Source: Molossus alvarezi
Lineage: Eukaryota; Chordata; Mammalia; Chiroptera; Molossidae
Length of the DNA: 64,000 nt
Assembly: GCA_037176705.1 (NCBI GenBank)
Contig: CM073907.1
Span: forward strand, 15,717,001-15,781,000
Direction: 5' to 3'
Shown here: positions 10,257 through 21,578 of the stretch, in pieces
Layout: every line of letters starts with the position of its first letter
Position numbering within the stretch: the first letter of the stretch is position 1
The notes under the pieces: generated by a model
Told to the model about the DNA's origin: nothing
Seen by the model: only the letters and a program-made list of their open reading frames with translations
Databases searched by the model: none
Translations under genes and position numbers: made by a program

Positions 10257-11066
10257 AATCTTGCTTATCTTTTAAAATAACCAGCTCTGGGTTTCATCGA
10301 TCTATTGAATTACATAGTCGCAACTTCATTTATTTCTGCTTTGGTTTTTATTATTTTTTTTTCTTTTACTCATTTTGAGCTTTGTTTGTTCTCCCTTTTC
10401 TATTTTCTTTCAATCAAAATTATATTATTTGTTTCAATTTTTTTTTGTTTCTTGAAGTAGGCATCTAATTTTATTAATTTTCCTCATAGGACTGCTTTTG
10501 CTGTATCCCATAAATTTGGGGTTTTTGTTTTCTTATTGTCATATGTTTCTAGGTATCTTTTAATTGTTTTTTTTTTTAATCTCTTTGTTAACCCATCCAT
10601 CGTTTAGTAGCATATTATTTAGCTTCTGTGACCTTGTGCGTTTTGTAATTTTCATTTGGTTTTTTTTTAGTGCTATAAGTAATCATTATTGTTGTAAATT
10701 GTGTATAACACAAAATTTATCACTTTTACCACATTTACGTATACAATTCAGTAGCATTAAGTACATTGCCATGTGACATTATCACCACCATCCATCTCCA
10801 GAACATCTTTTATTTTTTGCTTCTTATTGTTTTTTCATAAATTTTTATTAAATATATTATGACCATGGTTCATAAAATTAATTATTTTCAGGTATATGCT
10901 GTTCTATAATACAGCACCTGTGTGCCAGTTTATTTCTTTTGATTGGTTTCTAGTTTTATACCAATATGGTCAGAGAATATATTTGATGTAATTACAATAT
11001 TCTTAAATGTACTGACACTTATTTTGTGTCCTAACATGTGGTCCATCTTAAAAAATGTCCCATTGG
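10257..11066 (-). mobile_element. Old LINE-1 (minus), middle segment
   Basis: Continues the element at 4380-6725. The reverse complement of ORF2 between the endonuclease and RT domains is recognisable, ending at the landmark CCTAACATGTGGTCC (11029-11043). It is interrupted at 11066 by a plus-strand LINE-1. Confidence 0.8.
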
Positions 11067-12172
11067 ACCCAAGGCAATACGCTCAATTAATATTTGACAA
11101 AGGTGGCAAGAGCATACAGTGGAGTAAAGAGAGCCTCTTTAATAAATGGTGTTGGGAAAATTGGACAGCTACATGCAAAAAAATGAAACTAGACCATCAA
11201 CTTACACCATACACAAAAATAAACTCAAAATGGATAAAAGACTTAAATGTGACCCGTGAATCCATAAAAATTCTAGAAGAAAATGTAGGCAACAAAATTT
11301 CGGACATCATACGGAGCAGAATTTTCACTGATACATCACCTAAGGCAACAGAAATAAAGGAGAAAATGAACACATGGGACTACATCAAACTAAAAAGCTT
11401 CTGCACAGCAAAAGAAACAATCATCAAAATGGAAAGGCAACCCACTGTATGGGAGAACATCATTGCCAATGATGTATCAGATAAGGGGTTAATTTCCAGT
11501 ATATATAGAGTGCTCATACAACTCCACAAAAGGAAGACAAAGAACCCAATTAAAAAATGGGCAGAGGAGCTGAATAGACACCTCTCCAAACAGGACATAC
11601 AAATGGCCAAAAGACATATGAAGAAATGCTCAACATCACTAATCATCAGAGAGATGCAAATTAAAACAACAATGAGGTATCACCTCACACCTGTCAGAAT
11701 GGCCGCCATCAACAAATCATCAAACAACAAGTGTTGGCGAGGGTGTGGAGAAAAGGGGACTCTAATACACTGCTGGTGGGAATGCAGACTGGTGCAGCCG
11801 CTATGGAAAACAATATGGTGCTACCTCAAGAAATTAAAAATTGAACTTCCATTTGACCCAGTGATCCCACTGCTGGGAATATACCCTAAGAAGCCTGAAA
11901 CACCAATCAGGAAGAATATATGTACCCCCATGTTCATAGCAGCACTATTTACAATAGCTAAGATCTGGAAACAGCCCAAGTGTCCACCAGTAGACGAATG
12001 GATAAAAAAGCTGTGGTACATATACACAATGGAGTACTATGCAGCGGTAAGAAAGAAAGATCTCTTATCCTTTGAGACGACATGGAGGGACCTGGAAAGT
12101 ATTATCCTAAGTGAAAGAAGCCAAGCAGAAAAAGACAAATACCACATGATCTCACTTATATACGGAATATAA
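11067..12172 (+). pseudogene. LINE-1 ORF2 C-terminal fragment
   Basis: An uninterrupted open frame of about 368 codons covers the C-terminal third of LINE-1 ORF2p, after the RT domain. The cysteine-rich zinc-knuckle-like motif [18 protein letters not shown] is intact (about 11732-11785). The endonuclease and RT domains are missing because the copy is 5'-truncated, so it cannot act. Absence of stops over 1.1 kb shows the insertion is fairly recent. Confidence 0.85.
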
Positions 12173-12433
12173 TGAACATAACAGCCTGAGGAATACAGTA
12201 GACCCAGACACATGGAAGTAGGGCACAGACTGACATCCCTCAGAAGAGGGGATGGGGGGTGGGGGGGTGGGAAGAGATAAACCACAGAACTTATATGCAT
12301 GTATGCATGACCAATGGACATGGACAACTAAGCCGGGGAAAGGGTGGAGGGGGGGTAGGGTGGGGGTGCCAATGGGGTAAAAAGGTAAAATATCTGTAAC
12401 AAAAAAAAAAAATAAAAAAAAAAAAAAAAAAAA
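11067..12433 (+). mobile_element. LINE-1, 5'-truncated, with poly(A)
   Basis: A fairly young plus-strand LINE-1 that starts inside ORF2 and runs through the ORF2 stop (12170-12172), a 3' UTR with G-rich tract (about 12248-12270, 12345-12366) and a poly(A) stretch at 12401-12433. Target-site duplication AAAAATGTCCCATTGG lies at 11051-11066 on the left. The right copy is at 13091-13106, beyond a further 647 bp, so the insertion includes downstream sequence (see the 3' transduction). Confidence 0.9.
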
Positions 12434-13090
12434 GATTGTCCTTTGCCCATCTAATGAGCTATGCAGAAATTGTTGAGTTTTTGATAGGGCTTGCATTTTA
12501 TGGAATTTAAATGGATTTGTTTCCTTGATACAGTTTTCATGTTGTTCATTTTTAGTGTATAGGTAAATAACTGATTTTTGCATGTTGATTTTCTATCCTG
12601 CAAATTTGCTCTATTTATATGTAACCTTTAGGATTTTCTACATATGGATCTTGTCATTTGTGAACAGAGATCATTTTAATTCTTTTTCACTTTGGATGCC
12701 TTTTATTTATTTTTATTGACAAATTGCTCTGGCTAGGACTTCCTGTACTACATTAAATAGAAGTGATGAAAATAGGCATCCTTTCCTTGCTCCCAATATT
12801 AGAGGAAAAGATTTCAGTCTTTTACCGTTGAGTATAAGCTGTGAATTTTTCATAAATGACCTTTATAGTGTTGTGGTATTTTTCTTCTATATGTAGTTTG
12901 TTGAATGTTTTTATCATGAAAAGGTGTTTAATCTCATCAAATGCTTTTTTTTTGTGCGTTAATTGAGATGATTATATGTTTTATTTCATCATTTATTAAT
13001 GTGGTGTATTGCATTGATTGATTTTTATGTTGAATTATGATGGCATTTAGGGAATAAATTCTACTTCATTATGTTATATAAAAAAAAAAA
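12434..13090 (+). mobile_element. Probable 3'-transduced segment of the preceding LINE-1
   Basis: This 647-bp segment lies after the LINE-1 poly(A) and ends with its own A run (13081-13090 and on into the duplication). AATAAA is at 13053-13058, 22 bases before that run. The target-site duplication follows immediately. The segment itself is part of an older LINE-1 in reverse orientation (RT region), presumably copied from the source locus by readthrough. Confidence 0.8.
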
Positions 13091-13150
13091 AAAAATGTCC
13101 CATTGGCACTTGAAAAAAAATGCATATTCTGCTGCTTTAGTATAAAAAGC
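13091..13150 (-). mobile_element. Old LINE-1 (minus), last segment
   Basis: Resumes the old minus-strand LINE-1 after the insertion, with the landmark TGCATATTCTGCTGCTTTAG (13121-13140). The similarity fades after about 13150. Confidence 0.65.
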
Positions 13151-13184
13151 CATTTTATCAGTGTACCATATACGAAAATGTTAT

Positions 13185-13378
13185 GGATTTAATTTCTGAT
13201 CAGGGCACACATCTAGGTTGTGGGTTCAACCCCAAGTCAGGACACATGTGGAAGACAACCGATCAATGTTTCTGTCTGACATTGGTTTATGTCTGACATT
13301 CAGAGGTTTTATATCTGTTTCAAATCAATACATATATCCTCAGGTGAAAATTAAAAAAAACAAAACAAAACAAAACAC
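13185..13378 (+). mobile_element. Degenerate Ves-type SINE
   Basis: Contains TTGTGGGTTCAACCCC (B-box region, about 13217-13232), CAATGTTTCTGTCTGACATT, then CATATATCCTCAGGTGAAAATTAAAA and an (AAAAC)n tail. The tRNA-like A box is lost. Confidence 0.65.
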
Positions 13379-13934
13379 ATGGTTGCCTTGGCCCACCTAG
13401 CTGAACTGAGATGGTCACCAGGTTACCTCTATGACATGTCTTGCCATTGTAATCTGTCTCACCTCTATGACCTGTTGCTACATGATTCCCAAAGTGCTGG
13501 GTAGGGGCCACTGCATGACGACTCCTCAGCAAACTCAGTGAAGAGTTCCCCAAGATCCTGTTATATGTAAACTCAGACGCAGCTGCTGAGTCAGAGCTGC
13601 CACATGGAGAACCATGGAAACCACCCCAGTGGAACAGCCAGTGCTCAATTCAGGAAGAGCCAGGCTGACAGGTGCAAAGGAGGGTGGGCGAGTAAAGGGT
13701 CCTCTGGAGGCTTCAAAATGTATTAGAACCATCAAGAGCTGTAGGTACGAGAATGATGTAATCTGATTTATAATTCTTAAAGTTTACTTTGTGATTTGAC
13801 ATTTGAAATGATATTTGAGATGTGCCTTGAGAGCACAAGTAGAATTGGGACAGACAAGTAAATTGAGAAAAATACTTCAGATGCAGAGACTATGACCCAG
13901 CCTGCAGGCAGGAGAGGTGAAGACAAGAGAACAG
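13379..13934. other. Unassigned DNA left of the minisatellite
   Basis: No gene or clear repeat is recognised. CTCTATGACCTG-like words recur at 13425-13480, but not as an array. Confidence 0.5.
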
Positions 13935-16900
13935 ACCACATGCCCCTCAGAAAATCGTGACTGAGAGGACAGGGCAAGGAAACAGAACAGTCCATGGAGG
14001 GGCAGGGCAGGTCAGGGGGACAAGATTAGCTATGGAGGGGTAGGGCAGGGAAACAATACCATCCATGGAGAGGGCAGGGCAGAAAACAGAACAGTCCAGG
14101 CTTGGCAGAACAGAGGGACAGGACAGTCCATATAGGGGGTAAGGTAGAGAGACAGAACCATCTATAGAGAAGCCAGGTGGAAAGACAGATGGTCTGTGGA
14201 GGGGGCAGGGCAGGAAAACAGGACAGTATATGGAGGGAGCAGGAAGAAGAAACAGGAGGCTCTTTGGAGGGGGCAGGGCAGAAAAACAGGATAGCCTGTG
14301 GAGGGAGCAGGGAGATGGGACAGGACATTTCAAGGAGGAAGCAAGGCAGAGGGATAGGACAGTCCATGGAGAAGCAGGGCAGGGAAACTGGACAGTCTGT
14401 GAATTGGAAGGGCAAAGGGACAGGACTGTCCATGGAAAGGGTCAGGCAAAGAGAACAAACTGTCAGTGGAGGGGGCTGGGCAAAAAAACAGAATAGATCA
14501 TGAGGGGGGAGGGCAGAGGAACACACAGCCCATGGAGTGTGCAGGGAAAAAAACGACCATTTGTGGAGGGGGTTGGGAATAGTCACAGGATGGTCAATGG
14601 AGTGTGTCAGTCAAATGGACAGGACAGTCCACAAAGTGGGCAGTGTGGAGGGAAAGTACCATCCATGGAGGGGGCAGAGGAAGAGACAGGACAGTTCATG
14701 GAGGGGGCAGGGCAGGAAAACAGAACAGTCCTTGGAAGGTGCAGAAAAAAGAAACAAGACAGTCCATCCAGGGGACAGAGTAGAGGGACAAGGTAGTCAA
14801 TGGAGAAAGCAAGACAGAGAAATAGAACAGTCCATGGAGGGGCAGGGCAGGGACACTGGACAGTCCAGGGAGGGGTCAGGTAGAAGAGACAGGACAGTCC
14901 ATGGAGGGGCAGGGCAGAAAAAGAGGACTGTCTATAAATGGGTCAGAGGAAAGGGACAGGACTGTCGATGGAGGGTCCAAGCAGAGAGACAGAATTGTTT
15001 CTGGAGGAGAAGGACAGAAATCTGGACAGTCCATGGAGGGAGCAGAGAGAACAGACAGGACAGTTCATGGTTGGGCAGTGCACGGGAATAGGACAGTCCA
15101 CAGAGGGGCAGAGCAGAGGGAGAAAACCATCCATGGAGAGGGCAGAGTGAGAGACACCAGGGATTCTCCATAGAGGGGGAAAGACTGGAAGCACAGAGGA
15201 CACTGAGAGGAGGCAAGACTGGGGCCCTGGGACTTTCCCTGAAAAGGAAAAGCAGAAGGAACAGGACACATTTCTTGAAGGATGCAAGACGGGGATGGAG
15301 GCACCAAAAGGGGCAAAACAAGGAGCACTGGGATCCCTGGAAAGGCACATTGCAAGGGGGACAAAGAACCCTCAATGCTGGGGGCACGGCAGGGAGACAG
15401 TGGACCCTCCATGGGGAAAACACCCGCTTGGATATGGGATACCCCATGAAGGGACCATGGTTGGAGAAATGGCACCAACCCCTACAGAAGGGTAAGCAAG
15501 GGGGGACCAAGGACCCCAAGAAGGGCAGGGCAGGAAAGCAGGGCACACTGCTTGTAGGCAGGGCAAAAGATACCAAAAACCCTGCATGGCAGAGGCAGGA
15601 CAGAGAGTCAAAAGTCCATGCATGGAGGAGGCATGACAGGGAGACAGAAGACCCTCCATGGAGGAGGTAGAACAGGAGGGACAGGACCCTCCATGAAGGT
15701 GGCACAACAGAATGCACCAGGAAATCTCCATTGAGGGTTCAGGGAGGATGTGGAGGTGAGCCTAAGAGGGGCCAAAGTAGAGGAACATGGGACACTCCAT
15801 GGCCAGGGTAGAACAAAAATGAGACAGCACCCTCCATGGATGGGCAGGGCAGTTGGACATGGGAACCTGAGACAATGCAGCACATAAGGTACAATAATAT
15901 GAAAAAATAAAACCAACTCAGGTGAAGAGTAGGAAGACAGAAAACACTAAATGGAGGGGGAAGGGCAGAAGAGAATGGGAAACCTGTATAGATGGTAAGG
16001 TCAAAAGGAGCATGGGACCCTTCATGGTGGGACAGGCAGGTGACAGCAGACCTGGGAATAGGCAGGGCATGGGAGACAACAAAACCTCCATGGCAGGATC
16101 AGGCCAGGAAGAGAGAAGCACCCCATGAGGGGCCAGGCTATAGGCACTGGGAACTCTGCATGAAAGGGAAATGTCAGGACAGACAGGGGTCCCTATAGGG
16201 GGCAAAGCAGGGGTAGAGGGGACAGTCCATAGAGAGGGCAAAAGGATGCACAGAGCAATGTTTATGCAGTGGCTGGGCTTTCCCACAGGGACCCTGGAAT
16301 TCAGCAGGGTAAGGAGGACAAGAGACACTCAATGGTGGAAGTGGGCCAGTGAAACAGAAGCCCTTCCATGCAGGAGTCAGGGCAGGAAGGACAGGGCACT
16401 ATCCATAAAGAGGGCAGGAGCGACAGGGAACCCTAAACAGAGCAAAGCAAGGGTACAGAGTACACTCCATGGAGAGAGCAGAACAAAAAGTACAAGGCAC
16501 CCTCCATGGAGGGGCCGGTGACAAGTACAGTGTATCCTGGGAGTAGACAGGATCTGGTGACAAAAACCCTACATGGCAGGGTCAGCCTAGGGAGGAAGTT
16601 GACCCTTTAATGGGGGATAGGCAGGAGAGTAAGGGGAACCACAATAAATTGTCAGGGCAGGAAACACAGGGTCCCCAAGAAGGAACCATAGCAGCGGAAA
16701 AGGGGACAGACCATTGGGGCAGAAGAGAAAGTACATAGCACCCTCCATGGAGGGCAGGGCAGGTTGACTAGGGACCTGGGAGTAGGTAGAACATGGAGAC
16801 AAAACCTCCATGGCAGGATCAGGCCAGGGAGAAAAATCAACCTCCATGAGGGGCTGGGCAATATGCACAAAGGACTCTTCACACAGGGTCAGGACAGCAG

Positions 16901-19190
16901 AGACAGGGGTTCCTCAAGGGACAAAGGAGTGGTACAGGGCACACTCCATCGAGAAGAAGATTCACAGAACAACTTTTATGGAGTGGCAGGGCTGTGTTAC
17001 ACAGACCATTAATGTAGGCAGGGCATGGGGGACAGGAGACTCTACAGGGCAGGGGAAGCCATGGAGACAAAAGAGCCTCTTTGAAAGATTTAGTATTTGA
17101 GTGACAGGGGACCCTCCATAGAGGAGGCAGTCACAGGAAGGACAAGGCACTTACACAGAGAGGGCAGGAGAGACAAGGGACCCTAAGAGGGGCCAAAGCA
17201 TGGGGAAACAGCGCTCTTTATGGAGTGAGCAGAACAAAAAAGAAATGCACCATCTCAGGAGAGACAGGGCACGTGGATAAAAAAATCAGTGTGTAGGCAG
17301 GACATGGGGTCAAAAAATCTCCATCTCTAGGGCAGGCTAGGGAGACAATCTATTCTTTAACGAGGTGCTGGGCAGGAGGAGAAAGGGACCTACCATAAAA
17401 GGGGCAGGGTAAAAGGCCCAGGGGACTTTGCATAGAGGGGTAATGGCAATAGGTACAGGGGACCATAAGAGGGAGCATAGGAAAAGGGGCAATAGGCACA
17501 GGGAACCATAAGAGGGAGAAAGGGAAAAGGGGCCAGACCATGGAGGGGCAAAAAAGAAAGTACACAGCACCCTCCATGGAGGGGCAGGACATGTTGACTG
17601 GGGACCCAGGAGTAGGCAGGAAATGAGGGACAGAAACTCTCCATGGCAGGGGCCTACCAGGGAGACAGAAGGCCCTCCATGGAAGAGGCAGGTAAGGGCT
17701 GGAGGTACAGGGGACAATGAGAGGAGGCATAGCAGGGGCCAGGAGACCATCCATGGATGGTTAAGTGCAGAAGGGATGAGGCACACTTCTTTAAAAATGT
17801 AATACAAGGAACAGTGGCCCTAGATAAGTACATAACAAGGAGAATTGTGGACACTGGATAGGGCCAGACCAAGGGGGACAGAAAACCCTTCATGGTGGGG
17901 GCACAGCATGAACAGAGTGCACACTTCAAAAAGGAAAAAGCCACATGAACAAGTGATTTCCTATAGAGAGGTCATGTTGAAAGGGACTGGTAACTTAGAG
18001 AAGTCTGGGCAGGAGGACAGTAGACATTTGATGGAATGAGCAGAACAAGAAGGACAGAGCACCCTCCATAAAGTGGCAGGGCTGGTCTACAAGAGACTCT
18101 AAAAGTAGGAAGGACATGGTGGGACAGATGGCAGAAATGGGTCAGGTAGACAAATGTTTCTACATGGAAAAGACAGTGCAGGAGGCACAGACACCCTAAA
18201 ATAGGACAAAACAGAAGAACAAAGGGCACTCCATGGAGAGAGTAGAACAAAAGAAACAAAGCACCCTCCATTGAAGGGCATGGCATGTGGACAAGGGTAT
18301 CAAGAGAGTAGGCAGGGAAAGGAAGATAAGAGACCCTCCATGACAGGGGCAGGTCAGGGAGACAGAAAATCCTTAATGGAAAAGACAGAGTTGAAGGGAC
18401 AGGAGACTCTGCATAGAAGGGGAAGGTCAGGAGGTACAAGGGCCCTAAGAGTGATCAAAACAGGGATCACAAGACATTTCACAGAGGACCAGAACAAAAG
18501 GAACAAAACATACACTATGGACAGAGAGGGCAGGTTGACTGGGAACCTGAGAGTAGGCAGGGCATGGGGACAAGAAAACCTCCATGATAGGGGCAAGCCA
18601 GGGAGACAAAAGACACTCCCGAAAGGGGGCAGGGAAGGATGCAGAGGGGACCTTAAGGAAAGGCAAAGCAGCGGGACAGGGGACACTCCATGGAGAGGAA
18701 AGAACAAAAAGCAAACAGCATCCTTCATGCTCTGTTAGGGTAGTACAGGGGTCCTGGGTGTAGGTAGTAGAGGGGGGACAATACAAACAAAGTGGCACTG
18801 CCAGGAAAGGCAACAGATTAACCTCTGAGAAGAGGCAGGGCAGGAGGGACAGTAAACCCTGCACAGAGAAAACAGGGCAGACACAGGAGACTCTTGATAA
18901 ACTGGACAGGGCAGGAGGGACAGTGAATTATAAGAGGAGGACAGCAGGGAGACAAGGGACTCTTTATAAAGAAGGAAGCTCAAAAGGACCTAGAGAGGAA
19001 CAGGCTAGAGTGATAGAACACCCTGCTGGAGGGGAAAAGTGAGAAGGATTGGGGCATGGGGAGGAGACATAACAAGGGTGATGGGAAATAGAGAAAAGGA
19101 GAAGAGTAATAAGTACAGTAAATCCTCCCATGATAAGGGCACAGCAGGGAGATACTAGACCCTCCAAAGGAAAATAAGGTGCATAAAAGA
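13935..19190. repeat. 5.2-kb purine-rich minisatellite, about 34-bp unit
   Basis: Tandem units built on the theme GGACAGTCCATGGAGGGGGC plus AGGGCAGGRAAACA fill the whole interval. For example, five consecutive units at about 14221-14390 are 34, 34, 34, 34 and 33 bp long. The plus strand is strongly G+A rich with almost no C-rich runs, so the strands are highly asymmetric. From about 15200 the units are more varied and a higher-order pattern appears. A block starting CACCCTCCATGGAGG followed by GACCTGGGAGTAGGYAG and CTCCATGGCAGGATCAGGCC recurs at about 16500, 16742, 17570, 18060, 18268 and 18510, mostly 200-250 bp apart or multiples of that. Long open frames occur on both strands across it because stop codons are rare in the unit. 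None is a credible gene. Confidence 0.92.
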
Positions 19191-20126
19191 TTAAAATGGC
19201 GGCGGAATGAATGGAAGCTACACAGACCATCTACCAGGACCAAACTGGATTTACAACAAAAATAAAGTCAAATCATCAGGAAAAAGCAAAAAAAGGAAAG
19301 CAGCTTGGAGGACCACATAACCAGGGACACTGACTCAATCCTGGTAGGCTTGTGAAGATGTAAGGGGGCCGGGAGCCCATGGTCTGCAGCGGACTGGGCT
19401 GGGAGTTGCGGTGGCCTCAGCTAGGAGTTGCACCCTCGGCTGAGACCTGCAGCAGCCATGGCCTTGGCCTGGAGTGACAGCCTCAGCTGGGAGTGGCGCT
19501 CTTAGCTGGAAGTGGTGCCCACGGGTTACACTTCCAAGCGGCTCCACAGGGCAAAGCCAGGATAGAGGCTAAAATAGCACAGCCCCTCACCTTGGGCACC
19601 AGTAGAGGGAGGGGAGACTGGACTGAAACTGTGTGGGGACACTCAGGAATAGAAGGACACTCAGATTTTGCTGAGTTACAGCCACACAGGACTGTGGTCA
19701 CCATACACCATTCCAGGGAACTGGAAAGAGGCAGCAGCCCCTCCCTAGGAGATTCAACCCCACCTGGTGGCCATTAAAATGCTAATTGAGGTTCAGTATC
19801 AACAAGCATCTGCCCACCCTCTGAAAATTATCTTACACTGAGCACCTGAGGGAGTTTTTATTCAACTCAGAAACCAAGGTTTTTTAGGTGACCACTACTA
19901 ATAACTCCAGGCAAAAAGCTAGAGAATAACTATCATTCCCTGGGCTAGCAACTCTAACCAGGAAAGTAAGACTTGACAGTGGTGATTAACTTGGGTCCTC
20001 CCAGCTTCATCCAAACACAAAAAAGAAAGCCACAAACAGCAGAACACCAACAGCCACAGGGAAAATATGGCAGACTCCAAAGCCCACTGTGATAGCCAAA
20101 ATTGTGAAAAACAGAAAAAAAGTTAA

Positions 20127-20998
20127 ATGAAAGAACAAAAGACTTCTACCAGAGATGAGATCAATGAGGTGCAGTTAAGCAAGTTAACAGAACTACAATT
20201 CAGAGCCATAATCTTGAGGATGCTCAACAGCATCTGTAAGGACATGGGCACCATCAGTAAAGACATAGAAATGTTGAAAATCAACGAGTTGGAAATTAAA
20301 AACCACCAAGAAGAAATCAAGAATGATATATCAGAAATAAAAAACACATTGGAAAGTCTAAAGAGCAGAGTAGAGGAAGCTGAGGAGAGGATCAGTGAAT
20401 TAGAAGATAGGGTAGAAAAAATCAACCAATCAGAAAACCAAAAGAAAAAAAATAATTTAAAAAAAAAAACAGGAAAACAGCTTAAGACAACTGAAAACAT
20501 AATAACATTTGCATCATAGGAGTCCCCAAAGACGTAGAAAATAGAAAGGGTTAGAGAATATATCTGAAGAAATAGTGACAGAAAACTTCCCTAATTTGGT
20601 GATGGAAGAAGGTATTCAAGTTCAAAAAGCACAGAGAGCCACAGTAAGAAGAACCAAAACAAGCCCACACCAAGACACATAGTAATCAAAGTGCCAAAAA
20701 CTAAAGACAAAGAAAGAATACTAAAAGCAGCAAGAGAGAAGCAACAGGTTACTTACAAAAAAAAAAAAACCATAAGTCTCTCAGCTGACTTCTCAACAGA
20801 AACACTACAGGCCAGAAGGGAATGGCATGAGGTAATCGAGGTCATAAAAAAGAAGACTCTGAATCCAAGATTACTCTACCCAGCAAGGCTATCATTCAAA
20901 ATAGAAGGTCAAATAAAGAGCTTCTCAGACAAAAAATGTCTAAGGGAATACATTAGCACCAAACCAACACTGCAAGAAATGTTAAAAAGACTGATGTA
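20127..20998 (+). pseudogene. LINE-1 'A' ORF1 pseudogene
   Basis: The coiled-coil half is open at 20127-20519, with long heptad-like runs ending in SELEDRVEKINQSE. It then breaks in the A-rich region at about 20430-20520. The RRM and C-terminal domain part (20691-20998) is open again, with RLLYPARLSFKIEG visible, after a disrupted stretch. An A run at 20758-20770 replaces the normal codons there. It is clearly a dead copy. Confidence 0.8.
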
Positions 20999-21044
20999 AT
21001 TAGCAGGAGAAATGGGAAGAAAAATAAAACCACACTAAACAAAA

Positions 21045-21370
21045 ATGGCAATAAATAAGTACATATCAATAATTACCTTAAATGTAAAAGGATTGAATGC
21101 TCCCATAAAAAGACACAGAGTCGTTGATTGGATAAGAAAGCATGACTCATCTATATGTTGTTTACAAGAGACCCACCTCACAACCAAAGACTCACATAGG
21201 TTTAAAGTGAAGGGATGAAAAAAATCTTCCAAGCAAACAAAAGAAAAAGAAAAGCAGGGTTAGCAATACTCATCTGATGAAATAGATTTCAAGATGAAGG
21301 CCATAAGTAGAGACAAAGAAGGCCACTACATAATATTGAAAGGATCTATCCAACAGGAAGATATAATCTT
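21045..21370 (+). pseudogene. LINE-1 'A' ORF2 pseudogene, endonuclease N-terminus
   Basis: Starts with ATG at 21045 and shows LNVKGLNAP and the catalytic-site QETHL of the apurinic-type endonuclease. A stop codon at about 21217 and indels near 21230-21290 break it. The frame continues, after the inserted minus-strand LINE-1, at 26966. Confidence 0.8.
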
Positions 21371-21578
21371 TTTTTTTTTTTTTTTTTATTGATTAATTTT
21401 TGTTACAAATGATTCTCCTTTTCCCCCCACTGATTCCCCCCTCCCCCTTCCCTCCCTGCTCCTTCCCCTGATTGTTGTCCATGTCCACTGTTCATGCCTC
21501 CATGCATTTAAGTTCTGTTGTTCATCCCTCTCTCAGCTCCCCACTCCTTAGGGGATTGTCCTCAAACTGTTATGTTCA

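Larger units (their letters stand above)
19192..21370 (+). mobile_element. LINE-1 'A' (plus), 5' half
   Basis: Begins AAAATGGCGGCGGAATG (19194-19210), equivalent to the 5' end of the full-length minus-strand copy (TGGCGGCGAAGTGAATGGAG on that strand). It carries a 5' UTR, a broken ORF1 (20127-20998) and the start of ORF2 (ATG at 21045). It is interrupted at 21370 by the minus-strand LINE-1 and resumes at 26966. Confidence 0.9.

Noticed and set aside
14026..15717. Long open frames on both strands (up to 261 codons) that look like a repetitive Cys/Pro/Ser-rich or Gly/Arg/Gln-rich protein.
   Set aside because: They lie wholly in the 34-bp minisatellite, exist on both strands and in several frames, and change register with unit length. 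They are products of a stop-poor repeat unit.
13935..19190. CRISPR-like array (regular repeats with varied parts).
   Set aside because: There are no constant repeats separated by unique spacers; whole units vary by point changes, and the host is a mammal.
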